A stretch of 64,000 nucleotides of DNA. Origin: Sympetrum striolatum (Eukaryota > Arthropoda > Insecta > Odonata > Libellulidae). The stretch lies in contig OX388350.1 of the NCBI GenBank assembly GCA_947579665.1, positions 88,493,152 to 88,557,151 of the forward strand. The letters are read 5' to 3'. The translations under genes and the position numbers were made by a program. The notes under the pieces were generated by a model. It was not told where the DNA came from, did no database searches, and worked only from the letters and a program-made list of their open reading frames with translations. Shown one piece after another: positions 1-11,955 of this stretch (position 1 is its first letter; the number at the start of each line of letters is the position of its first letter).

Positions 1-642
1 TTAATGCTCTAAATACATTGCAAACAAGTTTAATAAATCAAAATCCAAATTAGATCCTTATTAATCCTTCAGTAGATAGGATTTTTGTTAGTATATATAA
101 CAAAAATAAATTCCTGCATTTTTATTTACATTAATATATTCATATAAATAAAATAATTCTCATTTCTTTAATGTTATACAGGGAAAATACATTCTCAAAT
201 CACAAATTGTCGAAAACTGTATCTAGTGAACAGTTTGCACATACATGACGGAATATATCGCAGAAAATACAATAAGTAAGGGGTATTCACAGGACCGGGA
301 ATCGAATTAATGAGCGCTGATGAAGCCTGACCATAGTTCCATCTTCAGGGGAAGATTCAACCAAAGGCCACCCACCCTTAAGGACTATTGAGGAAGTATC
401 GAGGACTATAGAGAATAGATGACAACATTACTGAATCTAAAAATTAATATCACTAGCAATATGCGCTATTATTGCTTTCTAAAATTCTTCATGTTAAGTT
501 GGACAATAAGGTCTCAACTGTGTGCATTTTTGATAACATGAAGTGAATTGGAGCATGTAAGACTTTAACACAGTAACATTCAAGAATGACTCGACACATA
601 TATTGTAATATTTTGTAAGAAACTCCTTTGTTGACAGAATCA
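1..642. other. Gene-free flank, likely 3' UTR or downstream of the minus-strand gene
   Basis: AT-rich, with no convincing ORF, RNA gene or recognised transposon. It lies downstream of the tentative last exon of the minus-strand Ser/Thr/Pro-rich gene, so part of it may be that gene's 3' UTR. A reverse-strand AATAAA occurs near 118. Nothing else is supported. Confidence 0.4.
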
Positions 643-706
643 TCAGCCAAAAGGCTGGCTGGATCCTCCAACCCTCCCGAGCCTTATACTTCTTTTATTA
701 GAAGCT
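643..706 (-). CDS. Tentative last coding exon of an S/T/P/Q-rich protein
   Basis: On the minus strand a pyrimidine-rich tract ends in AG at 707, a good splice acceptor. The preceding exon (1113-1308) ends in phase 1. Joining at 706 gives a short tail (LLIKEV, then stop at 684-686). Joining two bases later, at 704, gives about 20 residues ending SSQPFG with a stop at 643-645. I cannot choose between these neighbouring AG acceptors from sequence alone, and the true terminal exon might lie outside the window. No domain is visible. An RNA read across the junction would settle it. Confidence 0.35.
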
Positions 707-1112
707 CTGAGGAGAGGGAGATGGCAAGATGGGGAGTGAGGTAGTTTTCCCTCAGGGAACTATAGTGTCATGAATGCAAAATTTCCATAAAAGCACAACA
801 TAATGACAGTATGATTTACACTTTTCATGGCATTCAATGAGTGACTTAATGCTTCCTACATCTCAGCAGTTCATATTATCTCAGCCATGAACAAGACTAA
901 GTCAAAAGTAAACAGAACATACTTTTACTTCCATCCCTTAATAAAAGACAAGTTAAAAATATCACGATTTGGTTTCAGAACCACATAATTCTTTGTATTA
1001 AGACATTGTCTAAAATATTCTTAAGGCTACTGTAATCAAATTTATTTTATTAAGTTAAGAATGGTAAATATGAAGCCATAAACAATCAAGCCATGAACAT
1101 TGGAGACATTAC

Positions 1113-1308
1113 CATTTATTCCGGGTTGGACTTCCCCTCCTTGAATCTGGCCATTGCTTATCTTCAAATTGATGGTACTTGGTGCTGCTTGAGAGGGGGG
1201 AGCACTTCCCATCGGAAGCAATAACCGAGTTCCACTAGTAGGTATTCCTCCAGATGCATTAGCAGCTCCCCTATGAGGAAGAACGGATAGAGATGGAGCC
1301 AATAGTAC
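1113..1308 (-). CDS. Internal exon of an S/T/P/Q-rich protein
   Basis: An open minus-strand stretch is bounded by a clean acceptor (tttactttag at 1309) and a GTAATG donor at 1112. It encodes about 65 residues beginning VLLAPSLSVLPHRGAANASG, followed by PTSGTRLLLPMGS and INLKISNGQIQGG. The exon starts in phase 0, which matches the phase-0 end of the exon at 8760-9076. Composition (Pro, Ser, Gly, Gln) resembles that exon and the one at 29340-30110, so I join them as one gene. It looks like a low-complexity activation or scaffold region of a transcription-associated protein. No family is recognised. Confidence 0.6.
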
Positions 1309-1979
1309 CTAAAGTAAATAAAAATGTAATTTTAGGAAGAGTGGATAAATTCTTCTTACATAAAATACGTAACAGAAGAGGGAAAAAATAATAAAATATT
1401 ACCTCTACCGCTATACCTATACATATCAAACTACAACCATGATTTCAATGCTTTATAATTTAGTTATATGGGTAAAAGTCAGGACATCAAACTGAAGCCA
1501 AAAACCATAACTGAAAAATACTGACATGGAGACACCCCGACATGAAACCTGATATTAATTTCTCTGCTTCATTTCAGTACTCATAATTTGTGTGAAAGAA
1601 GGATCACCATTATGTGGTCCTCAACCCTGTGAAGGTTACTTGGAGCAGGACTACAGAAAGTTTGGAAATGACAGTGAAGAAAGAAAAAACAGCAATAAAA
1701 CTTGGTAACCCCAAGAAAAGTTTCATTCTGCTAAATCTTAAAGAATGCTGCTGCATTAAATTATTACTAAATAGTTCCCTCCAAACCTACCCAACCAATC
1801 TCAATCGCATTTTTCTAGTTATTGCATGTTTCATTTGACTTTTAACCATGGTTGTTTCTTTATGGTTAAATTAACATCTAACCATAAAAAAAAGTTTAAG
1901 GTTAGATGGAAAAATCAAGGTTTGAACCAGTTTACTGATGCTTGCTGTAATGAAACCAGAACCAAAATTCTGCTTTTTG
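1309..1979. other. Intron sequence with no recognised feature
   Basis: AT-rich, between the exon at 1113-1308 and the LINE tail at 1980. A 74-codon open frame at 1614-1838 has no recognisable domain and biased composition; I regard it as chance. Confidence 0.4.
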
Positions 1980-2045
1980 AATAATAATAGTCTTTATCTG
2001 GGTGAGATTTAGACTAAAAGTCTCTTCTTCCCTTTAACCCATCGT
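1980..2045 (-). mobile_element. LINE/SINE 3' tail fragment, copy 1
   Basis: Reads on the plus strand as ATA repeats, then tagtctttatctgggtgaga, then a segment ending near taaccc. The same order occurs at 39640-39700 and 45410-45455, so this is the reversed 3' end of a retroposon with an (ATT)n tail and a body lying on the minus strand. Too short to assign to a family. Confidence 0.5.
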
Positions 2046-2218
2046 CATTATTTATGGAATTATAATTAAATTGAAGATAATAAATTTGAATGAACTGTAA
2101 AAAAAGAAAAAAAATATATTAATGTTTGATACCCTGGTCAAAGTTAGTATCTTTCCCCTCTGCAGTTATGGACTCCTACAGCAAATTCGACAAATATATA
2201 TATCTCCTCAAAAACTGA

Positions 2219-3475
2219 TCTGTTTTAGGTCCTATACTTTTCCTGATCTACATTAATGATCAACCCATAAATGTGATAAATACCATACACATCAATCCCA
2301 TCCTATATGCTGATGATACTAACTTTGTTCTGTCATCACCCAATCTAGATGTACTTCATAACAACGGAAATAATTTAATGGAGTGCCTTAATAACTCCCT
2401 CAGTCTAAATGTTATGAAATCCCAGTTAATTTATTACACCAATAAAAATAAACCAAGATAAAAATATCCATTACTGCCGATGGTAAAAGCATTCCAGAGG
2501 TGCAAAATTCCTAGGGCTCCACATTGATGCTACTGCAGCGCGGGGCACTCACATTCTCTCTAAGAATTAAACTAAGTTCCATTAGTTTTCTTATTCGCAC
2601 TATTTGCAATACTGTATCTATATATGTTCTCCCTAATATATACTATAGACTGTTTTACTCTCACATCATTTATAGTGTTCTCTTTTGGGGCTCTTCCCAT
2701 GCAGGCAAAATTTTTAGAATTGAAACGGAAGTTATACAACTTATCGCCAAAGCTCCTTACCGAGCACCTTGTAAACCCTTTTTTAATAAGTTAAGAATTC
2801 TACCATTACCATGTACATATATAATGACAGCAGTTCTAAATAGAAAAGGTAATTTTTATGAATATATGTACAACTCTGATGTGCACCATCAACATTACCA
2901 GACACATTGGGGATTTTCATCAACCCTACATACGCACAAAAAAATCTGCCACTGCTCCCAAACATTAATATTATTTAATAAACTCCCCATAAAAAGAATT
3001 AAATTGCATCATGAACTAAAATGTGAGCATTCCTTCAGTCCAAACTAAATTATTCCATCCACGAGTTCCTCAATGATAATTCTGTTTCATAGGTCTAGAT
3101 ATTTATAATATAACATCTCAATCTGTAATTATCCACTGTGAAATTGTTTCATGTCATTTCATATGAATTATATATCATCAATATTATGTCATTAATCATG
3201 TATTTAAATCCTTGAAATTTATTTATATAAAAGTTTGATTTATGAATTTTATTGTGAATCTAGTGTTGTTAATCTTATATTATCTATTTTTCTTGAATTT
3301 ATGTATCTTGGGTATTAAATTACAAAGTTTTCTTTTTAGAATCTTGTACACTGAATTCAGCATTCTAAATTTTTGTGGTATATTTGACGTGCCTTATGTT
3401 ATTTACTACTTCTAAGTATTTGTATTGATCTTTGGGCAAATAAAAATATTATTGTTATTATTATTTCTCATTCAT
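2219..3475 (+). pseudogene. 5'-truncated non-LTR retrotransposon with reverse transcriptase remnant
   Basis: The first part translates as a reverse transcriptase core: a FLIYINDQPINV segment, then the catalytic motif YADDTNF, then a region matching the RT palm/thumb (LNNSLSLNVMKSQ). Frame changes and stops follow, for example near 2460 and 2520, so it is dead. The thumb-like part continues to about 3045. The 3' end at 3430-3475 has a gggcaaataaa segment followed by TTA repeats, typical of a LINE with a simple-repeat tail. Endonuclease and the N-terminal RT are absent (5' truncation). The clade (jockey, R1, I-like or other) cannot be fixed from this piece. Confidence 0.75.
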
Positions 3476-3904
3476 CATGAAGAGCTAGCACAAAGTAGAA
3501 GCTAAATCAGAGGATATTATCAAATTTAACTCATTGAATTTTCATACAGAGGGAATCAAATCACTTTCGCAATGGTCAATTATTCATACTATATGCATGG
3601 TATTACAGTGGTTACTCTATGAAATAATTCTCAGACAGACTTAGCAATTAATACCTATTTACAACTGATTGCATTTCAAACAATTTTATGAATATTTTGA
3701 TTTGCGATTGCATTTTTCTTTCAGGATTGATAGGTTAAGTTAACAACCACATTTTTAAAGGTTCTAATGTGACTATGCAGAAATAAGAAATGTCAAGCAT
3801 TGAGTTTTTGGATGTTAAAACACACTAGGTCAAAGATATACATAAGAGTTTTGCAAATTAAGATCAGATATTGAGAGCATTTATAGAAAGGAAACAATAT
3901 CTTC
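3476..3904. other. Intron sequence with no recognised feature
   Basis: AT-rich, between the LINE tail and the tRNA-like repeat. I see no ORF, inverted repeat or known motif. Confidence 0.4.
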
Positions 3905-4060
3905 ATCATAGGTGGTGGATGGTGGTAAGCATGCTTGTATGATAATGCTCCAAAACCAAGGTCCCGGGTTCGTAGGTGTTCGTCTATTGTTGTGTGTGTT
4001 TAATACATATTGAAATTGGGGGAACCTGTTTCCATTATAGAATCAATCCATTGGTGCACT
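3905..4060 (+). mobile_element. tRNA-related SINE-like fragment
   Basis: A box-A-like stretch (TGGATGGTGGTAAGCATG, from about 3915) is followed 45-50 bp later by a box-B-like GGTCCCGGGTTCGTAGG (3960-3976), the spacing of a pol III internal promoter. The cloverleaf does not close, so it is not a tRNA gene. The sequence after box B would be the tRNA-unrelated body; I cannot place the 3' end. Most likely an old tRNA-derived SINE. Confidence 0.45.
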
Positions 4061-4180
4061 AGAGAAGATCAATAAACTGAAAATATGTATACTACATTTT
4101 CAAATAAAATAATTAAAGAATCGAATCATCGTACATTGTGTTAAGTAATATAAATCGTTGTAAGCATCCAAATAATTTGC

Positions 4181-5110
4181 AACCAAGAGGTTCAGTAGAT
4201 CCCCGTTTCTACAAACCTCAATTTTACGAAATGACAGAGTTTTACGAACCAGTCCACCGGTCCCGATCTTTGTACATGTACGTAAAACTTCGATTTCATG
4301 TTTTAAGAGGTGAGAAGCCGGTGACTGAACCCCAGGTTTATGAAGTTTTTGAAATGGTATTGTCGCACTGAGCTCAATACAATGGGATGACGATCGCCAT
4401 AAACAGGAGCAGCTGTATCCAGATCATGTATGTTGGAGGGGCTCTCAGCCTATGTATTTTAGATGGAAAATTAAATATGAGTGTAGTGTTTTTGACGTGC
4501 TTACACTGTGGTAAAATCACTGCGGATGATTATCCACACATTCTTACAGATTGGAATGCTATCGCTGGTATCGTCATCCTATTATATTTACTTTCATGTT
4601 TTGTCGTCGATGCCTCATTCAATGTGTAAATATTTGGCATGCAAATGTAAGAGCGAGTATTTAAAAGTCAACAAATTTTGTGAAAGGTATCAAAACACCT
4701 TAACAACATTTTAAAATTTAATGCACGCTGCCTCTGCACATATTTGCATCACCTCCAGCGATGTTTTCCCCCTAGCGAGCGTGGACACCCTGAAAAATGT
4801 TGGTCTCCAAGCGAGGAAAGATTGCGCACATTCAGTCAGAATCACTCTCTGAGCAAGGTGGCCTGTGTTGTGATATCCTGTGTGCCTATCAGTAGAATAA
4901 TGGATAAAACATCGCTGACCAAGAAGAAGAGGAAGAGTTTGGTCACCAAAAGGTCAATTATCAAGGAAGTACGTGATCGCGGGCAGACAATAACAGAAAT
5001 TGCTCGGAAGAATGGCATTTCTTTATCTACATTAGCAACAAACGGCAAAATTAACGCAGCACCTCCCTAGCGATCCTTACGACCGGTGCTGCGTTAATTT
5101 TGGCCAGGAC
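4181..5110 (+). mobile_element. Pogo/Tigger-type element remnant
   Basis: The left side reads CAGTAGATCCCCGTTTCTAC then cctcaattttacgaa, resembling Tigger termini that begin CAGT. An open frame from 4900 to about 5030 encodes a CENP-B-like N-terminal helix-turn-helix: MDKTSLTKKKRKSLVTKRSI, then DRGQTITEIARKNGISLSTL, matching the family pattern of a basic start, IIKEV and the IARKNGIS recognition helix. The frame then runs into the inverted repeat at 5046-5102. The DDE domain is absent, so at most this is a deletion derivative, and it may be two elements joined. The right end reads ggactg followed by TA, in keeping with a TA target site. Confidence 0.5.
5046..5102. repeat. Perfect 18-bp inverted repeat
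   Basis: The arms at 5046-5063 and 5085-5102 are exact reverse complements (CAAAATTAACGCAGCACC on the left) around a 21-nt spacer. It sits just right of the CENP-B-like frame and just left of a CAGTCC..TA terminus read on the minus strand, so it may be a MITE end in hairpin form. Confidence 0.7.
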
Positions 5111-5914
5111 TGTACATCTCTTCGCTCAGTGGGCTGGAATAAAAAAAAACTGGCCAAAAATAAGAAAGTGGTTTTCTAGAGTGCGTACTTTTAAACTTCG
5201 CATAGTCATTCTTGAATAAACTCTGCAAGTAACTGCAAAATTATTTGTGTTGGTTCCCCACATTACAATTCTACAGGGGGTCAAAGTGGACCAAATTTCA
5301 CGAAAAATGCAGGTGTTCCATTTTTTGCAAAATTCTTCAACTTCAAGCCTATCCTGAAGCAAAATGAGCAAACTCATTGGATAAAAAACGATACAGTATT
5401 ATAAACCAAATATTTTTGCCTCATAATACTGGATTTGAATGATTACAGTTTAATATTTGCAATATTTATACAACAAAATGGCGAACCCTAATTTTAAGGC
5501 AACTTTTCACCTTAAGTGAGGAAAATAGTAATGATGTACCACGATGTACACGGGGTATACTTATACCACAATGTTCTTTGAAGCTTTCTTAAGAGAAACC
5601 TGAAATAAATTCCTGCGATAATTTGGGATGCCGAAAAATAAAGCGACTTTTCGATTGCAATGCAAGAACAAGCCGCGCGGCAGAGCGCCACTTTCTGAGA
5701 TGATCTTGGATTTGAGGGGATATGCGGAGAAAAACGCTTCTGAATGGTTGTGTTTCAGAAATATCATGCTAAAGCAAGGTTACATTTTATCTTGAGATGA
5801 AGAAATAATAAGATTAAGTTTTCTCATTTAATCCTCTAGTTGGTAGTTAACTTCTTCGAAAGTAAATCTATAATAAATGATTATTCTTATAGCCTCCGAG
5901 GGGTAAACCTAATG
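5111..5914. other. Intron sequence with no recognised feature
   Basis: Open frames of 68-83 codons at 5126-5377 and 5561-5767 on the minus strand show no recognisable domain. I see no terminal repeats. Confidence 0.35.
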
Positions 5915-6530
5915 ACAGTATAATCAGTAAAGTATCTTGGAGTAACTCTCAGGAATAATCTATCATGGAGTGCCCACATCCTAAATATATGTGGAAAGCA
6001 CTTAAGAAACTCGGCTTCGTTAAAAGAATAATTGGTAGGAGCGAAGAAAAAGTTTGCCAGCGATGTTACTTAGCGTTAGTTAGGCCTCACCTTGAGTATG
6101 CATGTAGTGTATGGGACCCAACCAAGAAATGTCATATTCAGGATTTAGAAAAAGTACAACGAAAGGCGATACGATTTTTAAAGAATTGCTACGATAAAAC
6201 AGCGAGTGTTACTCAGATGTTACAGGACACGAGATGGGAATCCTTAGAGGATAGAAGAAAAAATTCAAAGAATAAATTTATTAAATAAGTTCAGAGAAAT
6301 TACGTTCTAAGATGATGCAACCGATATAATGCGACCCCCCTGTTATATGGGCCATTCTGATACTGCCAGAAAGATTACGGAAGTAAATGCTAGAACAAAT
6401 CGTTTCAAAAATTCATTTTTTCTGCGAAGTATATGCGAAAGCAACAGTTTAGGAAAATAGAGTCAAGGTGCTTGCACCCCCTGCCACACGCCGAAATGTG
6501 GCTTGCAGGGTTCTTACAAAGACATAGACA
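5915..6530 (+). pseudogene. 5'-truncated CR1-like LINE, 3' end copy
   Basis: Encodes the end of the reverse transcriptase ORF: VKYLGVTLRNNLSW, then ALVRPHLEYACSVWDP, then LEKVQRKAIRFLKNCYDKTA. These are the same motifs as in the fuller copy at 15200-16935 (ALVRPLLEYAASIWDP; ELEKVQRKAVRFVKKCYDKK). There is a frameshift near 5990 and a stop at 6286. The 3' UTR ends with ccccctgccacacgccgaaa, almost identical to the end of the other copy. Classic 5' truncation from target-primed insertion. Confidence 0.85.
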
Positions 6531-8759
6531 ATCCTTAAAGAAAAAATGAATTTAAGAGTGAGTTACCTTTTCCCTCAAATCTCTTGATAGTCATGATTTC
6601 TGAAATTTTAATTTTTTAAAAATAAATCCTTGAAGCTATAGATTCTCACTCTTTTCTCCTATTTCAACCTTCAATTGTAAGATGAGTAAGCTCACATCTA
6701 ACCTCGTCCGCACAACCTTCTCGTGGGAGGGAGAGCACACGCCAGAGAGTGCCCTAAAACTTTTGCATCAGTTTCAGCTCGAAATATTCTTGCACAGTCA
6801 GTTATTTTCTGGCTGTGCTGAAGTTTCATAAAGTTGTTGTGCTTAAGTTTCATTCTTCATAGAAACTTAAAAAAAACAAATACTGACAATTACTTTAATA
6901 TTTAAAAAGTTTAGAATTTTCTTTCTGTTGTATTAAACATTAAACTGGATGTATAATTCATTTTATTGAAATATTACCTTCCTTTCAATCCCATTTAACT
7001 TCATGCACTGTGTTACTGAACCTGGATTGGTATTATAGAGAATCTGATTGCTTGAAAGAAAACCTCAAATGTACAAAACCTGAATTTTACAAAGCGCAAA
7101 TTTTTGGGTCCCTTCAACTTTGTAAAATTGAGGTTTTACTGCACTTCAATTTTTTCATAACTTCGGTAAGGTACAGATTAATTCAAATGCAATCACCAAA
7201 ATAACCAGGTATTTAAAAAAAATAAATATAATTTCATTAATAGAAGCTGATGTTATTTAAAACTTTAAATTTGTTTGAAACCTTTATGATGGAACTAATA
7301 ATAGGAATTTTGAGTTGTAGAATTTTAAAATGGGAATCTTTAGAGAATCGAGTACCCAAGCATTTCCTAAATGATTACTAGATTAAAACCAAATTACTCT
7401 GCATTTGGAATTATCACGTCCTGTAAGCTTTTTATTTTTCTCAAAAATCATTGTATTAACTTAACTACAAACCATTTTTTTTGCATCTCAAAAATTAATC
7501 GTAAGTATTTGATAAAATAAATTACCACACAAACTAGCATAAATGGAGATAGAACAATTTCCTATTATATCAGTAAAGCATAGAAAGATAAGTTAATATT
7601 TCAAATTGAGACATTTTTCTATTTTTGAGGATAGTATTTGCTATTACTAAAACTAACAAGAAATTAAAGTTTTCATAATTTAAGAAAATTCTGTAAGCTT
7701 TTTATGCTAATACAAATAATATCTCATATAATTCATGGATAATAAATGGAGTTAAAAAAGTATATTGATTTTTTCCTTTGAAAAGAATCCCAGCAATTAA
7801 CTTACTAATAGTGTAAGAATTCATCCACATGTAATTTACAGAGAGTGGAGAGAAAAATACTGTCAATTATTTAAAAATAAAGAATATCTATTAAGCTACA
7901 ATGAACTGAACACTCATAAACTATGCGGACATAGAAAACAGGAAGAAAAACAATTGCTGATATTTGCGTTTAGGACCTCAAATGATCTTTTACTCTTTAC
8001 ACTAAATTAAACTTCTAACAGTTGATGATAATGAAATACTTTCAAACTTCACCAAAGATTTCACAACTCCAAGCCACGAATACAAAGTTGAAAAGTACTG
8101 CAAATATCAAAGTACTAGTAGTGTTTCTCAACTTAAATGAACTCCATAGCACTTCAAATGAAAACATATAGAAAATCATATTTTAAAACAACGTTAATTT
8201 ATATAAATAGAATTGAGCTATTGGCAAAAGGGTTAGCTGAAAAGGTTGCTATTGTTATACAAGTCATTGTCATTCATGATAGATATAAGGAGTACCGAAA
8301 ATTTAGTATATGATCCTCCAGATTAACTATCAATATGCAGATGAACAGTAACAGGCATATTAAATAACAAAACACAGCCTTAACAATGGAAAGAACTCAA
8401 TAAAATATATGAAACTTAAAATATATTTTCTATAAATATTGACTTAGAAAATGCAAACCAAAATTAATTTACCTAGAAACACATAAAAAGGCATACTGTA
8501 TCATTCCAAAAGATTAATCAGAGTAAACTAATAAATATCAATAACAAGCAGTATGCCAACAATCATCAACAGAATGGAAAACATAAGAAGACCTAAATGA
8601 AGAAAGAAGATTCTCCAGATTTGTAAATAAGCAAATATAGGACTTGTGAACCAGTACTAGTATAGACAATAAAGCCATACAAGAAAATGGGTCAATGCAT
8701 ATCTCAAAGTAGCAAACAATCAAATAGGACTTGAAAGAGGCCATTGAAAAGATGAGCAC
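6531..8759. other. AT-rich intron, with a Tigger-like terminus at about 7050-7141
   Basis: Mostly featureless AT-rich DNA inside the intron between 1308 and 8760. At 7127-7141 the motif aaaattgaggttttactg (reverse: cagtaaaacctcaatttt) matches the CAGT..CCTCAATTTTAC type of end seen at 4181, so a short pogo/Tigger remnant lies here. Nothing else is supported. Confidence 0.4.
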
Positions 8760-9076
8760 CTTAGAACCAGGAGGAGGGACAGCCGGTCCCTCATCTCGGG
8801 TCCCACTCCCACTAGCGCCCTCTATGATGGTCCCAACGTATGCAAACGTAGTAGTGGTGGCTGTCGTGTGAGGGTCGGAAGGAGGTTCTGTGCAACAACC
8901 AATGCGCTGATTTTGCGTTCCCATAGGGATTGGTAAGGGCAGAGGAAGTGATAGAGGCAGGAAATGAGTAGGTGTGGGAGCGATTGGCTTCTTCTTTTTC
9001 ACAATAGCCTCTGCTGCTGCACATGTCATTGTCTGAGAAGAAGAAGATGACGCAAATTCCATCAGTTGCCCACTTC
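8760..9076 (-). CDS. Internal exon of an S/T/P/Q-rich protein
   Basis: A 317-bp minus-strand open stretch with acceptor ctaccaacag before 9076 and donor AAG|GTGCTC at 8760 (weak donor). In the frame that ends in phase 0 it encodes SGQLMEFASSSSSQTMTCAA, a KKKKP basic patch, and PTPTHFLPLSLPLPLPIPMG, then GCCTEPPSDPHTTATTTTFA and GPAVPPPGSK. It joins in phase to VLLAPS at 1308. Going upstream, exon 1 (29340-30110) ends in phase 0 while this exon needs one extra base, so at least one exon between them is unseen. A second open frame over the same DNA (8812-9090) has no family resemblance and I reject it. Function unknown. Confidence 0.55.
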
Positions 9077-9275
9077 CTGTTGGTAGTCACTTATTGGAAA
9101 ATGTCATAAACTTTTATTGCTATACTTTCACAACAACATAATCAATATATTCATAAAAATAGACTTAAACCCCTTAACATCGATATTGTATTCTTTGAAA
9201 ACTTATCTTTGTGCCAATAAAGCAAAACATTAAGTAAATGAATCTTCAGTTAAATTGGTAGTTTCCCATAAATTA

Positions 9276-9535
9276 CAAGGGTCATTCAGAAAGTAAGTTT
9301 AATGATCTAATAGAGCTGTGAAACAGTAGTGAAAACACAATAAGAAGGCCATTTTTTTATATTTCCGACATTTTCCTATTTTTCTACATAATCTTTCAAA
9401 AAATTTTGTATAATAAATTACAAGTTTTTTTCAATTCCTAAGTCCAAATGATTTGTGACCAGTTCGCGGAAGTACCAAGTCACAGCATCTGAAATCTCTT
9501 GCACCGAATCAAAATGCTAGCCCCCAAATGGTCCC
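9276..9535 (-). mobile_element. Mariner terminus with transposase C-terminal remnant
   Basis: The left end reads TA then caagggtcattcagaaag, a mariner-type terminal repeat. Read in reverse, 9420-9535 encodes FDSVQEISDAVTWYFREL, resembling the mariner transposase C-terminus just before the terminal repeat. The rest of the transposase is missing because the B-box repeat begins at once at about 9535. Inactive. Confidence 0.65.
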
Positions 9536-11210
9536 TGTTCCACAAGTTTCACTGACTTGAAATTTTTATGACGTACTGACCGTAACGTGTAACCGCCAGA
9601 AAATAGGCGATTTTGAATCCCAGTGTCATGGGTTCGAAGGCCCTAAAGTCACGATTTTCTCCATAACCATTGAGGCACTTCCCGGCATAGCAGAGTTGAA
9701 ATTCGAGGGAATGCTAGAAGCTATGGCTATAAGCTATATATCCAACAGAAGCCATAAAGACATCTTCGAAGATGATCCTTGATAGATGCTAGGTTTGGGC
9801 AAATATTCTCCCATTTAACGATTTTTAATATTTTTTTAAATCACTTCCCGATAACATAGAAACTTAAAACTCAGTATGAAGATAGAGATAATGAATATAT
9901 TTTATGTACTTTATCCAACGTTTCTCTGATTGTCCTTGGTTCGATCCCAGAGAGCCATTTACCTTCCTCAATGCATTTCTTATGGAGATAACAGAATCCA
10001 ATTTTAGGTGCTTCCCGGCATGATATCAACTTCAACCTTTGCATTAAATAAGATCAAGTCCTAACAAGTCATAATTTGTATTAACAGCGGCCAATAGGTC
10101 CTGGGTTCGACACCAGGCATCTCTAAAATTAGTAACTGATACAATTTTTAAGATTTTTTTTAACCCCTTCCCGATAACCTAGAAACTTAAAACTTGGCAT
10201 GTGAATAAAGATCATAGATATATTCCATAAACAGCGTATTAGGTTTCCCTGATCGTCCTTGGTTCGATCCCAGAGAGCCATTTACATTACCCTATGCATT
10301 TCAGATGGGGATAACGGAGTCTTAATTTTGGACCTTCCCGGTATGATATCTACTTCAAAATTTGAATCAAGGTCTCATTTCTGCCAGGACATTACATGTA
10401 TTTACATCTTACAAAAAGTCATTGGTCCGACACCAGGCAGCCCTACCATTTGAACCATATGGCGAGAATTTCAAAGTATTTATCATTCAGTTTCGAAAAT
10501 ATCTCAAGCTACATTGCGGTAGGATAGGGAATTCAAAATCACAGAGGTTCCAGAAAACACGCTCTACTTTATTTATATCCATAAAACTGTCACCAAATGA
10601 GTGTGGGTTTGTAACAAGGTGGGTGCAAATTATTCCTATTTAAAATAAATTGCGGCGATTTTTAAGTATTTTTAAAATCCCTTTTCCAATTGCTTGCAAA
10701 CGTATAATCATGCATGTGAATAGAGATCTAAAACACATTTCAAATAAGAATTTAACAGTTTCCCTCATTATCATTGATTTGATGGTGGAGCACCATTTAT
10801 ATTCTCCTATGTATTGCTAATAGGGATAACAGATTCCTATATTAGGATCACCCAGGTATGATATCCTTTTAAGACTTTGGATCAAATTCGATTTATTCCT
10901 ACATGGTTGTTGTATGTATTCACATCATCGAGTACGTCCTGGGTACAAGACCAGGTGGCTCTACCATTTGAAATTCTTTCTGGGAAATTTCAATATTTTT
11001 TCGTTAATTTTCCCAGAAGTTGAAAATTCTACGTCCAGGCATGCGATAAAAATATTACTGTATATTTCACAGGGAGAATAAAAAATTAGTTTTTAGGACT
11101 TTCTCTATATGATATCGACTTGAACTTTGTAACATCAATGTGCTTGTAGAATGCAAGTAACTTTTACTCGTATATACATAAATTTATCATCACCAAGAGA
11201 AACAATCGAT
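9535..11210 (+). repeat. Box-B-array repeat, diverged long copy
   Basis: Head segment like the other copies (gacttgaaatttttatgac, then a GGGTTCGA motif at 9632). Box-B-like motifs recur at about 9632, 9788 (degenerate), 9937, 10104, 10260, 10427, 10597 (degenerate), 10775 (degenerate) and 10937, roughly every 160 bp. Two kinds alternate: TTGGTTCGATCCCAGAG and CTGGGTTCGACACCAGG. Each monomer also carries an AATGCATT-like block and a CTTCCCG block. The tail near 11145-11180 (gaatgcaagtaacttttact) matches the 3' end of copies at 22.8, 23.9 and 43.3 kb. No protein coding. See the copies at 21785-23990. Confidence 0.75.
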
Positions 11211-11224
11211 TATATTTGCTATGA

Positions 11225-11955
11225 TCTGCTTCCTTACTGCAGTTGAATTTGGTATGGATCCATATAATTTACTGCTCATCAAATTATTTTCTTTAGGGAA
11301 CATTTTTTCTATAGCATGCACATGAAAGTGTCAACTGTCTGTCTTCACGGTATAGAATCCGAAAGAATTATGAAAATTCAACCAATATGTTTTAAAAGGG
11401 AGATATATTTACCGTTCGGCATCGAACCCAGATCTTCCTGGTGATACTTACTATGCAGCACAACAGAAGATCACAGTCTCTAACGATGTGTGAAAACTCA
11501 AGCAGAAATATTGGCTGTAACTGCCTCAAACGACGTACTACTTTTCCCTTATATTCCTTATGAGAGAAATGTTAATGTGCTCTGGCAATGAACCCAGGAA
11601 CAACATGGTATTATCTAAATTTTTTCTTAAACTGAGTCTTAATATACATCTTCTATCTAAGCAAAAACTTCCTATCATTTTGATAAGTTCATAAAAAAAT
11701 GAAAAACAACCCCAATGTATTTTAAATGAGAGATTTTTGCATCGTCCTAGCATCAAACCCAGGAAATTTTCTTTAAAAGTCATTAATGTGGGTTTATAGA
11801 TCATGGTCATATCTGTAGGCTCCTTGAGTTTTTATTCTCTACCTATCCGGGAAGTATTTTTCAGGAATTCCCGAAAATTCAATGCAAGGCATTTAAATGG
11901 GAAAAATCAGGATTTTGGGGCCTTCTGGGATCGAACCATCGCACAGTGGGCTACA
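11225..11955 (-). repeat. Box-B-array repeat, truncated reverse copy
   Basis: Same repeat in reverse, with box-B complements (TCGAACC or variants) at about 11424, 11590, 11755 and 11931, about 166-176 bp apart. With the plus copy at 9535-11210 it forms a tail-to-tail inverted pair. Its head end is cut off at 11955 by the element that begins caggggtag. Confidence 0.7.

Noticed and set aside
8812..9090. 92-codon minus-strand frame overlapping the exon at 8760-9076
   Set aside because: It is the shadow frame: the other frame gives the P/S/T-rich composition of the rest of the gene and joins in phase to the exon at 1113-1308.
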